Assembly (NCBI RefSeq): GCF_900101505.1 | Contig: NZ_FMZI01000008.1 | Span: forward strand, 1-64,000 | From: Antarctobacter albus | GTDB taxonomy: Bacteria; Pseudomonadota; Alphaproteobacteria; Rhodobacterales; Rhodobacteraceae | Reading direction: 5' to 3' | DNA: 64,000 nucleotides | Shown: positions 24,109 through 33,685 of the stretch, in pieces | How the letters are laid out: the number at the start of each line of letters is the position of its first letter | How positions within the stretch are numbered: the stretch's first letter is position 1 | The notes under the pieces: model-generated | Told to the model about the DNA's origin: nothing | Database searches by the model: none | What the model saw: only the letters and a program-made list of their open reading frames with translations | Made by a program: the position numbers and the translations under genes

Positions 24109-24947
24109 TCGCGCCGATCATCCGCAGCGTCGCCGAGCTGCGACAGCTGACCGACGGCTGGCATCGCGCGGGCGACACCATCGGCGCGGTGCCGACGATG
24201 GGCGCGCTGCACGACGGCCACCTGAGCCTTGTCGCGGCGGCCAAGGAACGCTGCGAACGGGTGATCGTGACGATTTTCGTCAATCCACGGCAGTTCAACA
24301 GCCGCGAGGATTACGAGAAATATCCCCGTACCGAACATGACGATGCCCGCAAGCTGGAGCGCTTTGCCGTCGATGCGATCTTTGTGCCTGACGGGGGCGA
24401 GATGTACCCGCAGGGGTTTGCGACGGGTGTTTCCGTGTCCGGCCTGACCGACGTGTTGTGCGGCGCGCACCGGCCCGGGCATTTCGACGGGGTGGCGACC
24501 GTTGTGACCAAGCTGTTGTTGCAGACCGCCGCCGACCGGGCCTTTTTCGGCGAGAAGGACTGGCAGCAATTGCAGGTGGTGCGGCGGCTGGTGGCGGACC
24601 TGAACATCCCGGCCGAGATCGTGGGTTGCCCGACGATCCGCGAGATCGACGGGCTGGCCATGTCCTCGCGCAACCTGCTGTTGTCGGACAGGGCACGGGC
24701 GCGGGCGGCGGCCCTGAACGAGGCTTTGGAAGAGATGGCCGAGGGGCTGCGTGGTGGGCGTGCGGCACAGGATCTGCGCCCGGCGGCCGAGGCGCGGCTG
24801 TCGGCGGCGGGCTTCACGGAGGTGGAATACCTGGACCTGCGGGCCAATGACGACCTGTCGCTGCTGGAGCGTCCCGAGCGGCCCGCGCGCCTGCTGGTCG
24901 CGGCCTGGTTGGCCGGGGTGCGTCTGATCGACAATATCGCGGTGTGA
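24105..24947 (+). CDS. panC: pantothenate synthetase
   Basis: The enzyme joins pantoate and beta-alanine with ATP to form pantothenate. It has 280 residues with [18 protein letters not shown] (the HIGH-like ATP site), [10 protein letters not shown], the [20 protein letters not shown] region and the late [10 protein letters not shown] (KMSKS-like). The start overlaps the panB stop in ATGA. panD (aspartate decarboxylase) is not in the window. The operon ends in a nested hairpin repeat at 24947-24999. Confidence 0.97.
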   Translation: MIAPIIRSVAELRQLTDGWHRAGDTIGAVPTMGALHDGHLSLVAAAKERCERVIVTIFVNPRQFNSREDYEKYPRTEHDDARKLERFAVDAIFVPDGGEMYPQGFATGVSVSGLTDVLCGAHRPGHFDGVATVVTKLLLQTAADRAFFGEKDWQQLQVVRRLVADLNIPAEIVGCPTIREIDGLAMSSRNLLLSDRARARAAALNEALEEMAEGLRGGRAAQDLRPAAEARLSAAGFTEVEYLDLRANDDLSLLERPERPARLLVAAWLAGVRLIDNIAV

Positions 24948-24999
24948 CCGGCGGGCGGACGCTGTTTCGCGCTTTGCGCGAAAGACGCCCCGCCCACCG
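24947..24999. repeat. nested palindromic repeat, copy 2
   Basis: The inner stem TTTCGCGC-TTT-GCGCGAAA (24965-24983) is enclosed by imperfect GC-rich arms (CCGGCGGGCGGACG and GACGCCCCGCCCACCG). It has the same plan and edges as the element at 15498-15554, but the inner stem sequence differs with pairing kept. It lies between the convergent panC and M20 genes, a natural place for a bidirectional terminator. Confidence 0.65.
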
Positions 25000-25017
25000 T
25001 CCCATTCGCGTTGCGCC

Positions 25018-26289
25018 TCAGGGCAACAGCAGTTTTTCCAGCGTGCGGCCCATGACCTTGGCACTGTCCAGCATATCCGTGACGCCGACCCATTCATCGG
25101 GTTTGTGCGCCAGTTCCAGCACCCCCGGCCCGTAGGCGATGCAGTTCTGCAAGCGCCCGATCCGGTCGATGTGCTTCTGGTCGTAGGACCCGGGCGAGGC
25201 GACGTAATCCGGCGCCTGCCCCAGCACGTCGGCGATGGCCTCGGCCACCGTTGTCACCACCGGCGCGTCCTGAGCCGTCATCGAGGGGTCGATGCGGTTG
25301 ATGTCGCGGATCGCGTAATCAAACCGGGGGCGGCGGGCCTTGAGATCGTCCAGCAGGGCAATGACCTCGCCGCGCACCTCGTCATAGGCCTCTTCGACCA
25401 AGAACCGGCGGTCGATCACCATGCGGCAGCTGTCGGGGACGTTGGGCGCGGGCAGGCCGGTGAAATCTTCCAACTCCGGCTCGCCCCCGTGGACCGAGTT
25501 GATGTTGAGCGTCGACTGCCGCGCGGCCTCTGGCGTGACGGGCATGGCGGTTTCGCGCGTGGTCAGGGCGGGGAACAGCCGGTCCTCGAAGGCCTGCATC
25601 ACCGCGCCCATGTGGCGCACGGCGCAATCGCCGAGAAAGGGCATCGAGCCATGCGCGATCTCTCCCCTGGTCTCGATCTCGGCCCACCAGGCGCCGCGAT
25701 GGCCGAGGCAGATGCGGTCCTTGTTCAGCGGTTCGGGGATGATGACGTGCTGCACCCGGTCGGGCGAGAAATATCCAAGCTGGGCCAGGTGCGCGACGCC
25801 GCCGTAGCCGCCGGTTTCCTCGTCCGCGGTGCCGGAAATCTCGATGGCGCCGGCATATTCGGGATGTTCGACGATGAAGCATTCGGCGGCGATGATCGAG
25901 GCGGCCAGCCCGCCCTTCATGTCGCAGGTGCCCCGGCCATAGATCCGGTCGCCGTCCAGTTCGGCGCCAAAGGGATCGCGGGTCCAGCCGTTGCCGACCT
26001 CGACCACGTCGATATGGCTGTTGAAATGCACGCATTGGCCGGGGCGCGTTCCCTCGCGGCGGGCGATCACGTTCCAGCGCGGGTAGCGGTCGCTGTCGCC
26101 GGGCGCGCCCTCTGCCCGGATCAGCTCGCAGGTGAACCCCGATGGCGCAAGGCGTTGTTGCAAGAGCTCGCAGATCTCGCGGTAGTGCCGGCCTGGCGGG
26201 TTCAGCGTGGGCAGGCGGACAAGGGCCTGGGTCAGCGCGATCAGGTCGTCGCGTGCGGCGTCGATCCGCGCGAAAAGGGAATCTGTCAT
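25018..26289 (-). CDS. M20-family deacylase (ArgE/DapE-like)
   Basis: This zinc metallohydrolase has 423 residues from ATG 26289, the start that gives a family-typical N terminus; the frame remains open to 26688. Metal and active-site motifs are HFNSHIDVV (first His and Asp), GRGTCDMKGG (bridging Asp), TADEETGGYGG (Glu pair), IPEPLNKDRICLGHRG, and SPGSYDQKH late in the chain. These fit the ArgE/DapE group: N-acetylornithine deacetylase, succinyl-diaminopimelate desuccinylase or N-formyl/N-acyl amino acid deacylase. No arginine or lysine biosynthesis genes are adjacent, so the substrate stays open. It is followed by DUF2125 on the same strand. Confidence 0.9.
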   Translation of the reverse strand: MTDSLFARIDAARDDLIALTQALVRLPTLNPPGRHYREICELLQQRLAPSGFTCELIRAEGAPGDSDRYPRWNVIARREGTRPGQCVHFNSHIDVVEVGNGWTRDPFGAELDGDRIYGRGTCDMKGGLAASIIAAECFIVEHPEYAGAIEISGTADEETGGYGGVAHLAQLGYFSPDRVQHVIIPEPLNKDRICLGHRGAWWAEIETRGEIAHGSMPFLGDCAVRHMGAVMQAFEDRLFPALTTRETAMPVTPEAARQSTLNINSVHGGEPELEDFTGLPAPNVPDSCRMVIDRRFLVEEAYDEVRGEVIALLDDLKARRPRFDYAIRDINRIDPSMTAQDAPVVTTVAEAIADVLGQAPDYVASPGSYDQKHIDRIGRLQNCIAYGPGVLELAHKPDEWVGVTDMLDSAKVMGRTLEKLLLP

Positions 26290-26341
26290 GCGCGAAGTCT
26301 CTGTCGCTTGGCGCGGCGGCGCAAGGGGGTGCGACGCGCGC

Positions 26342-27253
26342 TCAGGGCAGGTGCAGGCGGGGTGCCTTGCCCAAGGGGGTATCCCCCAGCGTGACCTGAC
26401 CCGCGTCGAAGACCAGGGGCAGGTCGCGACGGCCTTCGCTGGCGTGCTCAAGTGTGTCCGCCAGCGTGGCGGGGATGAGGCCGGACCGGCGGACGCTGTC
26501 CACCAGGGCGGGCCACTGTGTTGCGGTGAGCGCCAGTTCGCCCTTGGCGCGTCCCTGCGCGTCGATCTCCAGCAGGCCGGTGGCGTCCAGCTGGGCCCCG
26601 CCGGTCGTATAGCTGCCCTGGCGCAGGTCGATCCTTGCCGGTTTCGGCATGGCACCGGCAAGACTGTTGAGCTGCCAATCCCGGACAAAGGTGATCTCGG
26701 CCCTCAGGGCCAGCCCGTTGTCCGCCGGCGTTCCCGCGAATCCGGCGCTCATTCCCAGGCGGTAGAGACCCGGCGTGCCCGCCACGTCCAGCAGCCCAAC
26801 GCGCAGGTCGGCCAGCGAGATGTTGCCCTGCCGAAACGTGTCCGCCTCGAGGTTGGCGCGCAGGATCACGCCCTCGGCATCGTGGATCAGCGAGGCGCGC
26901 AGGCCGGTGCTTTGCACCGTGACCGGGCCGGAGGGCAGGGTCACGGTCTGGCTGTCGGGCCAGACCAGGATGCGGTGTCCGGGCCGGTAGGTCAGCCCCA
27001 GCACCTGAAAGAAGTCCCCCTGCCAGCCGATGCCGCCTGCGGTGTCCATCAGCACGACATCGTTCAGCGTGGCGTCCAGCCGGCTGGGAAAGCCGCGCAC
27101 GGTCAGCGAGGAATACTCTGCCTGCCAGCCCTCGGCACGCCGTGCCTCGAACCAGTCGGCAATGTCCGCTTTCAGGGCCCGGGAGGAGGTCAGCCAGAGC
27201 CCGGACCAGGCCAGCCCCAGCGCCAAGGTCACGGCAAAGATCCAACGTGCCAC
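26342..27253 (-). CDS. DUF2125 envelope protein
   Basis: The 303-residue product has an N-terminal signal anchor (about 4-24), then a beta-rich domain typical of DUF2125: ADWFEARRAEGWQAEYSSLT, VRGFPSRLDATLNDVVLMD, and repeated strands such as VTLPSGPVTVQSTGLRASLI. Members are found in alphaproteobacteria and resemble AsmA/YdbH-like lipid-transport-related proteins in being anchored and strand-rich, but the function is not established. The start codon is GTG 27253. It is divergent from the cyclotransferase gene, with 63 bases between. Confidence 0.8.
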   Translation of the reverse strand: MARWIFAVTLALGLAWSGLWLTSSRALKADIADWFEARRAEGWQAEYSSLTVRGFPSRLDATLNDVVLMDTAGGIGWQGDFFQVLGLTYRPGHRILVWPDSQTVTLPSGPVTVQSTGLRASLIHDAEGVILRANLEADTFRQGNISLADLRVGLLDVAGTPGLYRLGMSAGFAGTPADNGLALRAEITFVRDWQLNSLAGAMPKPARIDLRQGSYTTGGAQLDATGLLEIDAQGRAKGELALTATQWPALVDSVRRSGLIPATLADTLEHASEGRRDLPLVFDAGQVTLGDTPLGKAPRLHLP

Positions 27254-27316
27254 GCGTGCCCCCCTTTTCCTGCCGCACCCGATCGTGTTTACAGGCCCCC
27301 AGCGGGAAGGACCAGA

Positions 27317-27853
27317 ATGATGACGCTTTGGGTGTTCGGATACGCCTCACTTCTTTGGAACCCGGGGTTTCCGGTGGCGGAACGGGTGCAGGCGCGGCTC
27401 TATGGCTATGCGCGCAGTTTCTGCATGTATTCGATCCACCATCGCGGCACCGAGGAAAAGCCGGGGCTGGTGCTGGCCCTGGACGAGCAGGACGGCGCCA
27501 GTTGCGACGGGCTGGCCCTGCGCGCCGCACCGGGCAGCGAGGAAGAGACGCTGGCCTACCTGCGCGAACGCGAGCTTGTGTCCTCGGCCTACCTGGAAAA
27601 ACGGCTGGAACTCAGCCTGACCGACGGGCGACATGTCGAGGCGGTGGCCTATGTGATCGACCCGCATCACGTCCAGTATTGCCACCTGCCGCTGGAAGAA
27701 CAGGCGCGGCTGATCGCGCGGGCGCATGGCGGGCGCGGGCCGAACACGGAATACCTGTACAATACCGCCGCCCACCTGGACGAGATCGGCGTCCCGGACG
27801 CCGATCTGCACTGGCTGGTGCGCGAGGTGAAGGCGCTGTCGCGGGACAACTAG
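27317..27853 (+). CDS. ChaC-like glutathione-specific gamma-glutamylcyclotransferase
   Basis: The enzyme is expected to cleave glutathione to 5-oxoproline and Cys-Gly. ATG 27317 with GGAAGG upstream starts 178 residues; another ATG follows directly. The binding loop FGYASLLWNPGFP (about 7-19), the YARSFCMYSIHHRGTEEKPG block, and the ELVSSAYLEKRLELS region with a glutamate are ChaC-type features. The C-terminal part has HGGRGPNTEYLYNTAAHLDE, a conserved family stretch. It is monocistronic and divergent from the DUF2125 gene. Confidence 0.9.
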   Translation: MMTLWVFGYASLLWNPGFPVAERVQARLYGYARSFCMYSIHHRGTEEKPGLVLALDEQDGASCDGLALRAAPGSEEETLAYLRERELVSSAYLEKRLELSLTDGRHVEAVAYVIDPHHVQYCHLPLEEQARLIARAHGGRGPNTEYLYNTAAHLDEIGVPDADLHWLVREVKALSRDN

Positions 27854-28028
27854 CGGAGGCAGGCGGTCACTTGGTCGGGCCGCTGTGAACGCAGCTTTGA
27901 CGGCCTCGGGACAACTGTTGCGCAAAGCGCCGCTTTTCCCGGCGCGACGGCGGAATTGTTCATAACTTCTTGGCTCTGTGGCCTTAAACCCCTAGGTATA
28001 GCACGAGAGAACAAGTGTCAGGTGTCCG

Positions 28029-29204
28029 ATGGACCAGCCCGACCGCGAGGCCGAGCCACATTTCAGCCAGCCCTTCCGCCAGGTGGTCCTCATGCTGGCG
28101 GTGTTGGGCCTGTCGGGCTTTGGCGGCTTCCTGGCCCTGCCGCGCGTTCTGCCGGTGTTCCAGTCGAACCCCTATCTCAACGGTTTCATCCTGATCGTTT
28201 TTGTGGTCGGTGTGCTGGCCTGTTTCTGGCAGGTGGCGCAGCTGATGGTCTCGGTCCAGTGGATCGAGCGGTTCACCGCGCGGGGCGACCAGGGCGTGCG
28301 GGCGACGCCGCCGCGCCTGCTGGCGCCGCTGGCCGCGCTCTTGCGGTCGCGCCGGGACAAGCGGATGCAGATCACGGCGACCTCGACCCGGTCGATCCTC
28401 GACTCCGTGGCGCAGCGGATCGACGAGGCGCGCGAGATCACGCGGTACATCGTGTCCCTGCTGATTTTCCTGGGCCTGCTGGGCACCTTCTACGGGCTGG
28501 CCACCGTGGTGCCCGCGCTGGTCGAAACCATCCAGAGCCTTGCCCCGCAGGAGGGCGAAACCGGAACCGCCGCCTTTGCCCGCCTGATGTCGGGGCTGGA
28601 GGGGCAGCTGGGTGGCATGGGCGTGGCCTTTGCCAGCTCGCTGCTGGGCCTGGCCTGTTCGCTGGTCGTCGGCCTGCTGGAGCTTTTCGCGGGCCACGGG
28701 CAGAACCGCTTTTACCGCGAGCTTGAGGAATGGCTGTCGTCGATCACCCGGCTGGGCTTTTCCCACGATGGCGAGGGGCCGGACCTTGGCCCGGCGGGGC
28801 TGGTGCTGGACCAGATGGCCGAGCAGATGGACCGCCTTCAGTACCTCTTCGCCGAGGCGGAACAGGGCCGGTCCGAAGTGGACACGCGGCTGGCGCAACT
28901 GGCCGACAGCGTCGAGCGCCTGACCGAGCGGATCGAGGCGACATCGCCTTCTGCCTCGTCGCTGGCGCGGATCGCCGAGGGGCAGGAGCTGCTGGCGCAG
29001 GCGATCCGGGAAAAGGAAAGTGACGAGGGCCTGGATGCCGAAAGCCGGATGCGGCTGAGGTCCATCGACGTGCAGATGCTGCGCATCCTCGAGGAAATCA
29101 GCGCGGGCCGGCAGGAAAGCATGGCCGAACTGCGGACGGACCTTGCGGCGCTGTCGCGGTCGCTGGGCACGACGCGCAACAGCCGGCCCCGCGGGGACGG
29201 GTGA
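28029..29204 (+). CDS. MotA/TolQ/ExbB-like proton-channel protein
   Basis: This 391-residue membrane protein has helices at about 17-42, 52-76, 141-168 and 193-222. The last two, with GTFYGLATVVPAL and LGGMGVAFASSLLGLACSLVVGL, match the MotA/TolQ/ExbB core in which two helices line the ion path. A cytoplasmic loop (80-140) and a C-terminal helical tail (about 250-391, rich in Glu, Arg and Gln) surround it. It is separated by three bases from the MotB/OmpA-like gene, so the two should form a stator complex using the ion gradient. No flagellar, Tol or Exb genes are adjacent. It is also reminiscent of ZorA from Zorya, but no other Zorya genes are present. Confidence 0.85.
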   Translation: MDQPDREAEPHFSQPFRQVVLMLAVLGLSGFGGFLALPRVLPVFQSNPYLNGFILIVFVVGVLACFWQVAQLMVSVQWIERFTARGDQGVRATPPRLLAPLAALLRSRRDKRMQITATSTRSILDSVAQRIDEAREITRYIVSLLIFLGLLGTFYGLATVVPALVETIQSLAPQEGETGTAAFARLMSGLEGQLGGMGVAFASSLLGLACSLVVGLLELFAGHGQNRFYRELEEWLSSITRLGFSHDGEGPDLGPAGLVLDQMAEQMDRLQYLFAEAEQGRSEVDTRLAQLADSVERLTERIEATSPSASSLARIAEGQELLAQAIREKESDEGLDAESRMRLRSIDVQMLRILEEISAGRQESMAELRTDLAALSRSLGTTRNSRPRGDG

Positions 29205-29207
29205 CGC

Positions 29208-32200
29208 ATGGCCCTGTCGCGACGCACAGGTGCGCGCTTTCAGGCCTCGATCTGGCCGGGCTTCGTGGATGCGATGACCGGCCTTCTGCTAGTGCTGACC
29301 TTTGTCCTGTCGATCTTCATGGTCATGCAGTTCGTGCTGAACGAGACGATCTCGGGGCAAGAAAGCGAACTGGACACGCTCAGCGCCGAGATCACCGCCC
29401 TGTCCAAGGCGCTGGGCGTGGAACGCACCCGCGCAACGCGGCTGGAAACAGAGCTGGGCCGCATGACCTCGACGCTGAGCGACCGGGACCTGCAACTGGC
29501 CGAACAGCAGACCATCATCGACAGCCTGACCGCCACCCGCGACAGGCAGGCGGATCAGCTTGCCGCCGCCGCCGCCCGCATCGCGACCTTCGAAGAGCGC
29601 GTGGCCACCTTGTTGCTGGAGCGGGACACGGCGCGCGACGAGGTTCAGGACCTGACCGTCGCCCGCGACGCCCTGGCCGAAGAACGCGACGAACTGACCG
29701 ACGAACGCAATGCGCTGACCGCCGCGCTTGCCACGGCCCGGAGCGAGATCGACGAACAGGCCGAAGCCGCCAGGCTGGCCGCCGCCCGGCGCGAGGCGAT
29801 GGAGGCGCTGATCACCGATCTGCGCGCCCGCAACGCGGACCGTGACGCGCGCATCGCCGCGCTGTCCGCCGATCTCGACGAGGCCGAAAAGGCCCTGACC
29901 GAAGAGGAACAGGCCAAGCTGGCCGAGGCAGAGGCGGCCGCAGCGCTGCGCAAGCGGCTGGAAGAGGCGGATGCGGAACTGACCGCCATGACGCTGGCCC
30001 TGGAACAGGAGCGCGCCCGGGCCGAGGAGACGCTGACCCTGCTGGCGGCGGCCCGAGAGGCGGAAAAGGACCTGAACGCGCAACTGGCGGCGGCGTTGCT
30101 TGCCCGGCAACAGCAAGGTGACGACCTGCAAGCGCGCATCGACGCGCTGGAGGCGCAATTGGCCGAGGCGCGGCGGAACGAAACCCGCCTGACCGCGCAA
30201 CTGGCCGACCTGCGGGATGAAAGCGCGCTGGAGGCGCAGCGGCTCAAGGCGCGGATCGACGACGCGACGGCGCGCATTGCCCGGCTGGAGGCCGACCTGG
30301 ACGAGGCCGCAAAGGCCGGTGAGAAACTGACCGCCGGGCTTGGGCCCACCGAGGCACCGCCCGCAACGCTGCAGACGCAGGTGGATGCGGCGCTGGCCCG
30401 CATCACCGAGCTGGAGGCGGCCCTGTCGCGGGCACGGCAGGACGAGGCCAGGCTGAACGAGGAACTGGCCGTGGCGCTTGCCGATGGCGAGCGCGAGGCG
30501 CGCGCCCTGCAGAGCCGCATCGACGCGGCGCTGGCCCGGATCTCGGAGCTTGAGGAAACGCTGGCCGATGCACGGGCACAGGGGGCGCAGACAGACAGCC
30601 GCCTTGCGGGGCTGCGCGGCGACCTGACCGAGGCCCTGAAGGCGCAGCGCGACGCCGAACAGGCGCTGGCGCGGGAAACGGCGGCACGCACCCTGGCCGA
30701 ACGTGCCCTGAAGGACGTGCAGGCCGAGGCCGCGGCGCGCGCCTCGCGGCTGACGGATCTTTCCGCGCAACTGGCCCAGGCGCTGGCCCGGCTGGCCGAG
30801 GCAGAGGCGCTCCGGACCGAGTTGGAGGCGCTGCGGGCGCGCAACGAAGCGCTGGTCTCGGACCTGTCGGCGGCCGAGGGGCAGGCTGATGATCGCGCCG
30901 CGGCGCTGGCCGAACTGCAGGCAGAACGGGACCGGCTGGAGGCCGCGCTGACGCGCGCGCGGGGGGACGTGGGCGATGCGCGCGGCGCCGTGGCCTCGTT
31001 GCAAGACCAGGTGGCCGCGCTGGAGGCGCAACTGGCCCAGGCTCAGGAACGTGTGACCGAGCGGACAGAGCTGATCGAAGGCCTGCGCGGGCAGGTGGCC
31101 CAGGTCCAGGCGCAGCTGGATTCGGCCCTGAAACGGGTCGAGGATCGCGGCGACCGGATCGACCGTCTGCAAAGCGAGAATGCCGATCTGTCGGCGCGCC
31201 TGGCCCGGCTGGGCGGTGAGGCGGCGCAGCAGGATGCCGCGGTTGCTGCGCTGCGGGCGACGAACACGCGCTTGTCGGCGGACCTCGATGCGGCCCGCGC
31301 CCGCGCGGGCGAGCGCGACGCCCAGATGGCCCGCCTGCAGCAGGAGTTGGCGCAGGCCGAGGCCCGGGCCGAGGACCGCACCGCCGAGGCCGCCGAGCTG
31401 GAGGTGCTTCGCGGTGAACTGGCGCAGCTGCGCACCCGGCTCGAGGCCTCGCAGGCGCGCGCGGCACAGGGCCTGACCCGTGTCATCTCGTTGGAAGCCG
31501 AGAACGCCGACCTTGGCCGCCGGCTGGCCGAGGCGGATGGCCGGGGGGCGGCCAAGGACGCGGAACTGGACCTGCTCAAGGCCCGGATCGACCGGATTGC
31601 CTCTGAGCTGGATGCCTTGCGGTCCCGTGATGCGCGGCGCGATGCGGTGATCGCCGAGTTGCGCCAGCAATTGGCCGAGGCCGAGGCCCGGGCCGCCGAA
31701 CAGAGCGACGACACCCGCACGCTGGAGGAAAAGCTGGCCGCCGCACTGGCCGCGCGCATGGCCGCGGAGACGACGGTTGATGAAACACGCGACCGGCTTG
31801 CCGCAGCCCTTGCCGCGCAGGAGGCGGCGGAACTGAAACTGGACGCGCGGCTGGACGAGGTCGAGGAGCGGCAGATCCTGCTCAACACGGCGCGTGAAAA
31901 GCTGGCCCTGACGGAGGAACGCGCGACCAAGGCCGAACTGCAGGTCGAGGCGCTGAACCAGAACGTGGCCGAGTTGCGCCGGCAACTGAGCGAGTTGCAG
32001 GCGCTGCTGGATGATTCCAAGGCCCGCGACGCGGCGGCCGAGGTCCGGCTGCAGAACCTCGGGTCGGAACTGAACGCGGCGATCGCGCGTGTGGCGCAGG
32101 AAGAACGGCGCCGCCGCCTGGCCGAAGAGGCGCGCCGCAAGGCTGAAGAGGAAAAGCGCAAGCTTGAGGAAGAAAGGGCCAAACGGCTGGAGGCCGAGAA

Positions 32201-32669
32201 GAAGGACCTGGAAAGCTATCGCTCCGAGTTCTTTGGCAAGCTGCGCGCGGTCGTGGGCGACCGCGAAGGCATCCGGATCGAGGGTGACCGTTTCGTGTTC
32301 TCGTCAGAGGTGCTGTTCGAGGTGGGGTCGGCCGATCTTTCGGCGGCAGGTCGGCGCGAGATCGAGAAGGTCTCGCAGATCCTGCGCGACATTTCCGGGG
32401 ACATTCCTCAGGGCATCGACTGGGTGATCCGGGTGGACGGTCATACCGACAGCCAGAAGATTCGTCCGGGGGGAGATTTTGCCGACAACTGGGAGCTCAG
32501 CCAGGCGCGGGCATTGTCCGTGGTGCGCGATATGATCGACAACTACGACATTCCGCCCAACCGGCTGTCCGCCAACGGGTTTGGCGAGTTCCAGCCGATC
32601 GACCCTGCGGACACGCCGGAGGCGCGGGCGCGGAACCGGCGCATCGAGTTGAAACTGACGGAACGCTGA
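29208..32669 (+). CDS. giant coiled-coil MotB/OmpA-like protein
   Basis: The 1153-residue product has a short cytoplasmic start, one transmembrane helix (about 16-45) with an aspartate at its beginning (D21 in IWPGFVDAMTGLLLVL) as in MotB and ZorB, then about 950 residues of nearly unbroken coiled coil rich in Ala, Glu, Arg and Leu with many related 30-40 residue stretches, and a C-terminal OmpA-type peptidoglycan-binding domain (about 1005-1153, with EVLFEVGSADLS, VDGHTDSQKI and the end RARNRRIELKLTE). Usual stator partners are 250-350 residues. If fully extended, the helix would far exceed the width of a periplasm, so it should fold back or run along the wall. It pairs with the MotA-like protein. 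Confidence 0.9.
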   Translation: MALSRRTGARFQASIWPGFVDAMTGLLLVLTFVLSIFMVMQFVLNETISGQESELDTLSAEITALSKALGVERTRATRLETELGRMTSTLSDRDLQLAEQQTIIDSLTATRDRQADQLAAAAARIATFEERVATLLLERDTARDEVQDLTVARDALAEERDELTDERNALTAALATARSEIDEQAEAARLAAARREAMEALITDLRARNADRDARIAALSADLDEAEKALTEEEQAKLAEAEAAAALRKRLEEADAELTAMTLALEQERARAEETLTLLAAAREAEKDLNAQLAAALLARQQQGDDLQARIDALEAQLAEARRNETRLTAQLADLRDESALEAQRLKARIDDATARIARLEADLDEAAKAGEKLTAGLGPTEAPPATLQTQVDAALARITELEAALSRARQDEARLNEELAVALADGEREARALQSRIDAALARISELEETLADARAQGAQTDSRLAGLRGDLTEALKAQRDAEQALARETAARTLAERALKDVQAEAAARASRLTDLSAQLAQALARLAEAEALRTELEALRARNEALVSDLSAAEGQADDRAAALAELQAERDRLEAALTRARGDVGDARGAVASLQDQVAALEAQLAQAQERVTERTELIEGLRGQVAQVQAQLDSALKRVEDRGDRIDRLQSENADLSARLARLGGEAAQQDAAVAALRATNTRLSADLDAARARAGERDAQMARLQQELAQAEARAEDRTAEAAELEVLRGELAQLRTRLEASQARAAQGLTRVISLEAENADLGRRLAEADGRGAAKDAELDLLKARIDRIASELDALRSRDARRDAVIAELRQQLAEAEARAAEQSDDTRTLEEKLAAALAARMAAETTVDETRDRLAAALAAQEAAELKLDARLDEVEERQILLNTAREKLALTEERATKAELQVEALNQNVAELRRQLSELQALLDDSKARDAAAEVRLQNLGSELNAAIARVAQEERRRRLAEEARRKAEEEKRKLEEERAKRLEAEKKDLESYRSEFFGKLRAVVGDREGIRIEGDRFVFSSEVLFEVGSADLSAAGRREIEKVSQILRDISGDIPQGIDWVIRVDGHTDSQKIRPGGDFADNWELSQARALSVVRDMIDNYDIPPNRLSANGFGEFQPIDPADTPEARARNRRIELKLTER

Positions 32670-32710
32670 TCTCCGGGCGGCAAGTGCGTTGCAACGCGCT
32701 TTCGTCGCGC

Positions 32711-33685
32711 TCAGTTCGAGACGGTCACATGTGCGAAGCGATGGGCGATGACCTTGCCGTCGCGGGTCAGCTTGGCACGGCCCAGGTATTCCCCGGCAGG
32801 CCAGCCCGAGGAAGGGGCCTTGCGACCCAGGGCGCGCATCTGGCTGGCCTGGTCGCTGTCCAGCGTGATGGCGCGGCGAAACAGGTCGGTCCCGGCAGGG
32901 CTTTCCGCTGAAAGCGTCAGGACGTCGCCGGGCTGGGCGTAACCCAGGTGGGCATAGACGACCATCGCCTCGTCCGGGCCCAGGGTTGGACGCCGGGCAG
33001 AGCCGTCGCCCACCGCCTGCAGTGTCGGCACCGCATCCGAGAACCCGGCGGTGACGAGGCCCGTCCTTGTGTAGGCGGGCGGTTCGGTCCAGAGAGACGG
33101 GCCGGGATCGCCGCAGGTGCCCGTGGCCTCGGGGCGGAAAGGGTCGACCACCTGGCCGTTGCGCAGGAGCGTCAGGTGCACATGGGGGTGGTTTGTCTGA
33201 CCCGAGAGGCCGACAAGGCCCAGCGGATCACCGGGTTGAACCAGGTCGCCAGGTGCGACCGAGACAGAGCCGAGCCGCAAGTGGCAATAGAGCGTCTGCC
33301 AGCCCCCGCCGTGATCGATCAGCACCGCGTTTCCGCAGGCATTTTCCGAGGTGACGCCCCGCATCAACCGGTCATCGGGCATCGAATCCCGGGTGCGTTT
33401 GACCACGCCGGGCGCGGCGGCCAGAACCGACACACCCTCACCGATGGCACCAAAGTCGAGCAGGGCAAAATCCGTGCCCTTGTGCCCGTCGCGGGAATTG
33501 ATGCCGCAGGCGAAATCCCTGTGGCGGCCCTGCGTGGGGTCGTTGTCGACGTAATCCTCGATGAAACAGGTCTCGCCCAGGGTGCAATCCAGCGGCACCG
33601 AAAGGCGAAAATCCTCCGCCCCGGCAGGCGGGACGGAGGATATCAGGGCCAGCGCGGCCGCAAAGGCGGCGCGCGCGTGCGTCAT
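32711..33685 (-). CDS. secreted M23-domain peptidase-like protein
   Basis: The product has 324 residues with a signal peptide (about 1-23, ending AGA). The LytM/M23 zinc motifs are RDGHKGTDFALLDFG (HxxxD) and NHPHVHLTLLRNG (HxH), which suggests an active peptidoglycan endopeptidase or a LytM-like regulator. Four or more cysteines in the first half (CTLGETCF, DFACG, ENACGNAV, LYCH) may form disulfides. A C-terminal domain (about 225-324, QPGDVLTLSAESPAG...) resembles an Ig-like module. The start overlaps the clpA stop in ATGA, so it is translated with clpA, and its end faces the giant stator gene. Confidence 0.87.
   Translation of the reverse strand: MTHARAAFAAALALISSVPPAGAEDFRLSVPLDCTLGETCFIEDYVDNDPTQGRHRDFACGINSRDGHKGTDFALLDFGAIGEGVSVLAAAPGVVKRTRDSMPDDRLMRGVTSENACGNAVLIDHGGGWQTLYCHLRLGSVSVAPGDLVQPGDPLGLVGLSGQTNHPHVHLTLLRNGQVVDPFRPEATGTCGDPGPSLWTEPPAYTRTGLVTAGFSDAVPTLQAVGDGSARRPTLGPDEAMVVYAHLGYAQPGDVLTLSAESPAGTDLFRRAITLDSDQASQMRALGRKAPSSGWPAGEYLGRAKLTRDGKVIAHRFAHVTVSN

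Noticed and set aside
29289-31985. 898-codon minus-strand frame inside the giant coiled-coil gene
   Set aside because: It is antisense to a clearly coding helix with an OmpA end, and its sequence is a repetitive Arg/Gln/Leu/Gly composition with no recognisable domain.
28029-33685. Zorya-type phage defence system
   Set aside because: The stator pair resembles ZorA/ZorB, but no ZorC, ZorD or ZorE gene is adjacent; the next genes are an M23 protein and clpA on the other strand.
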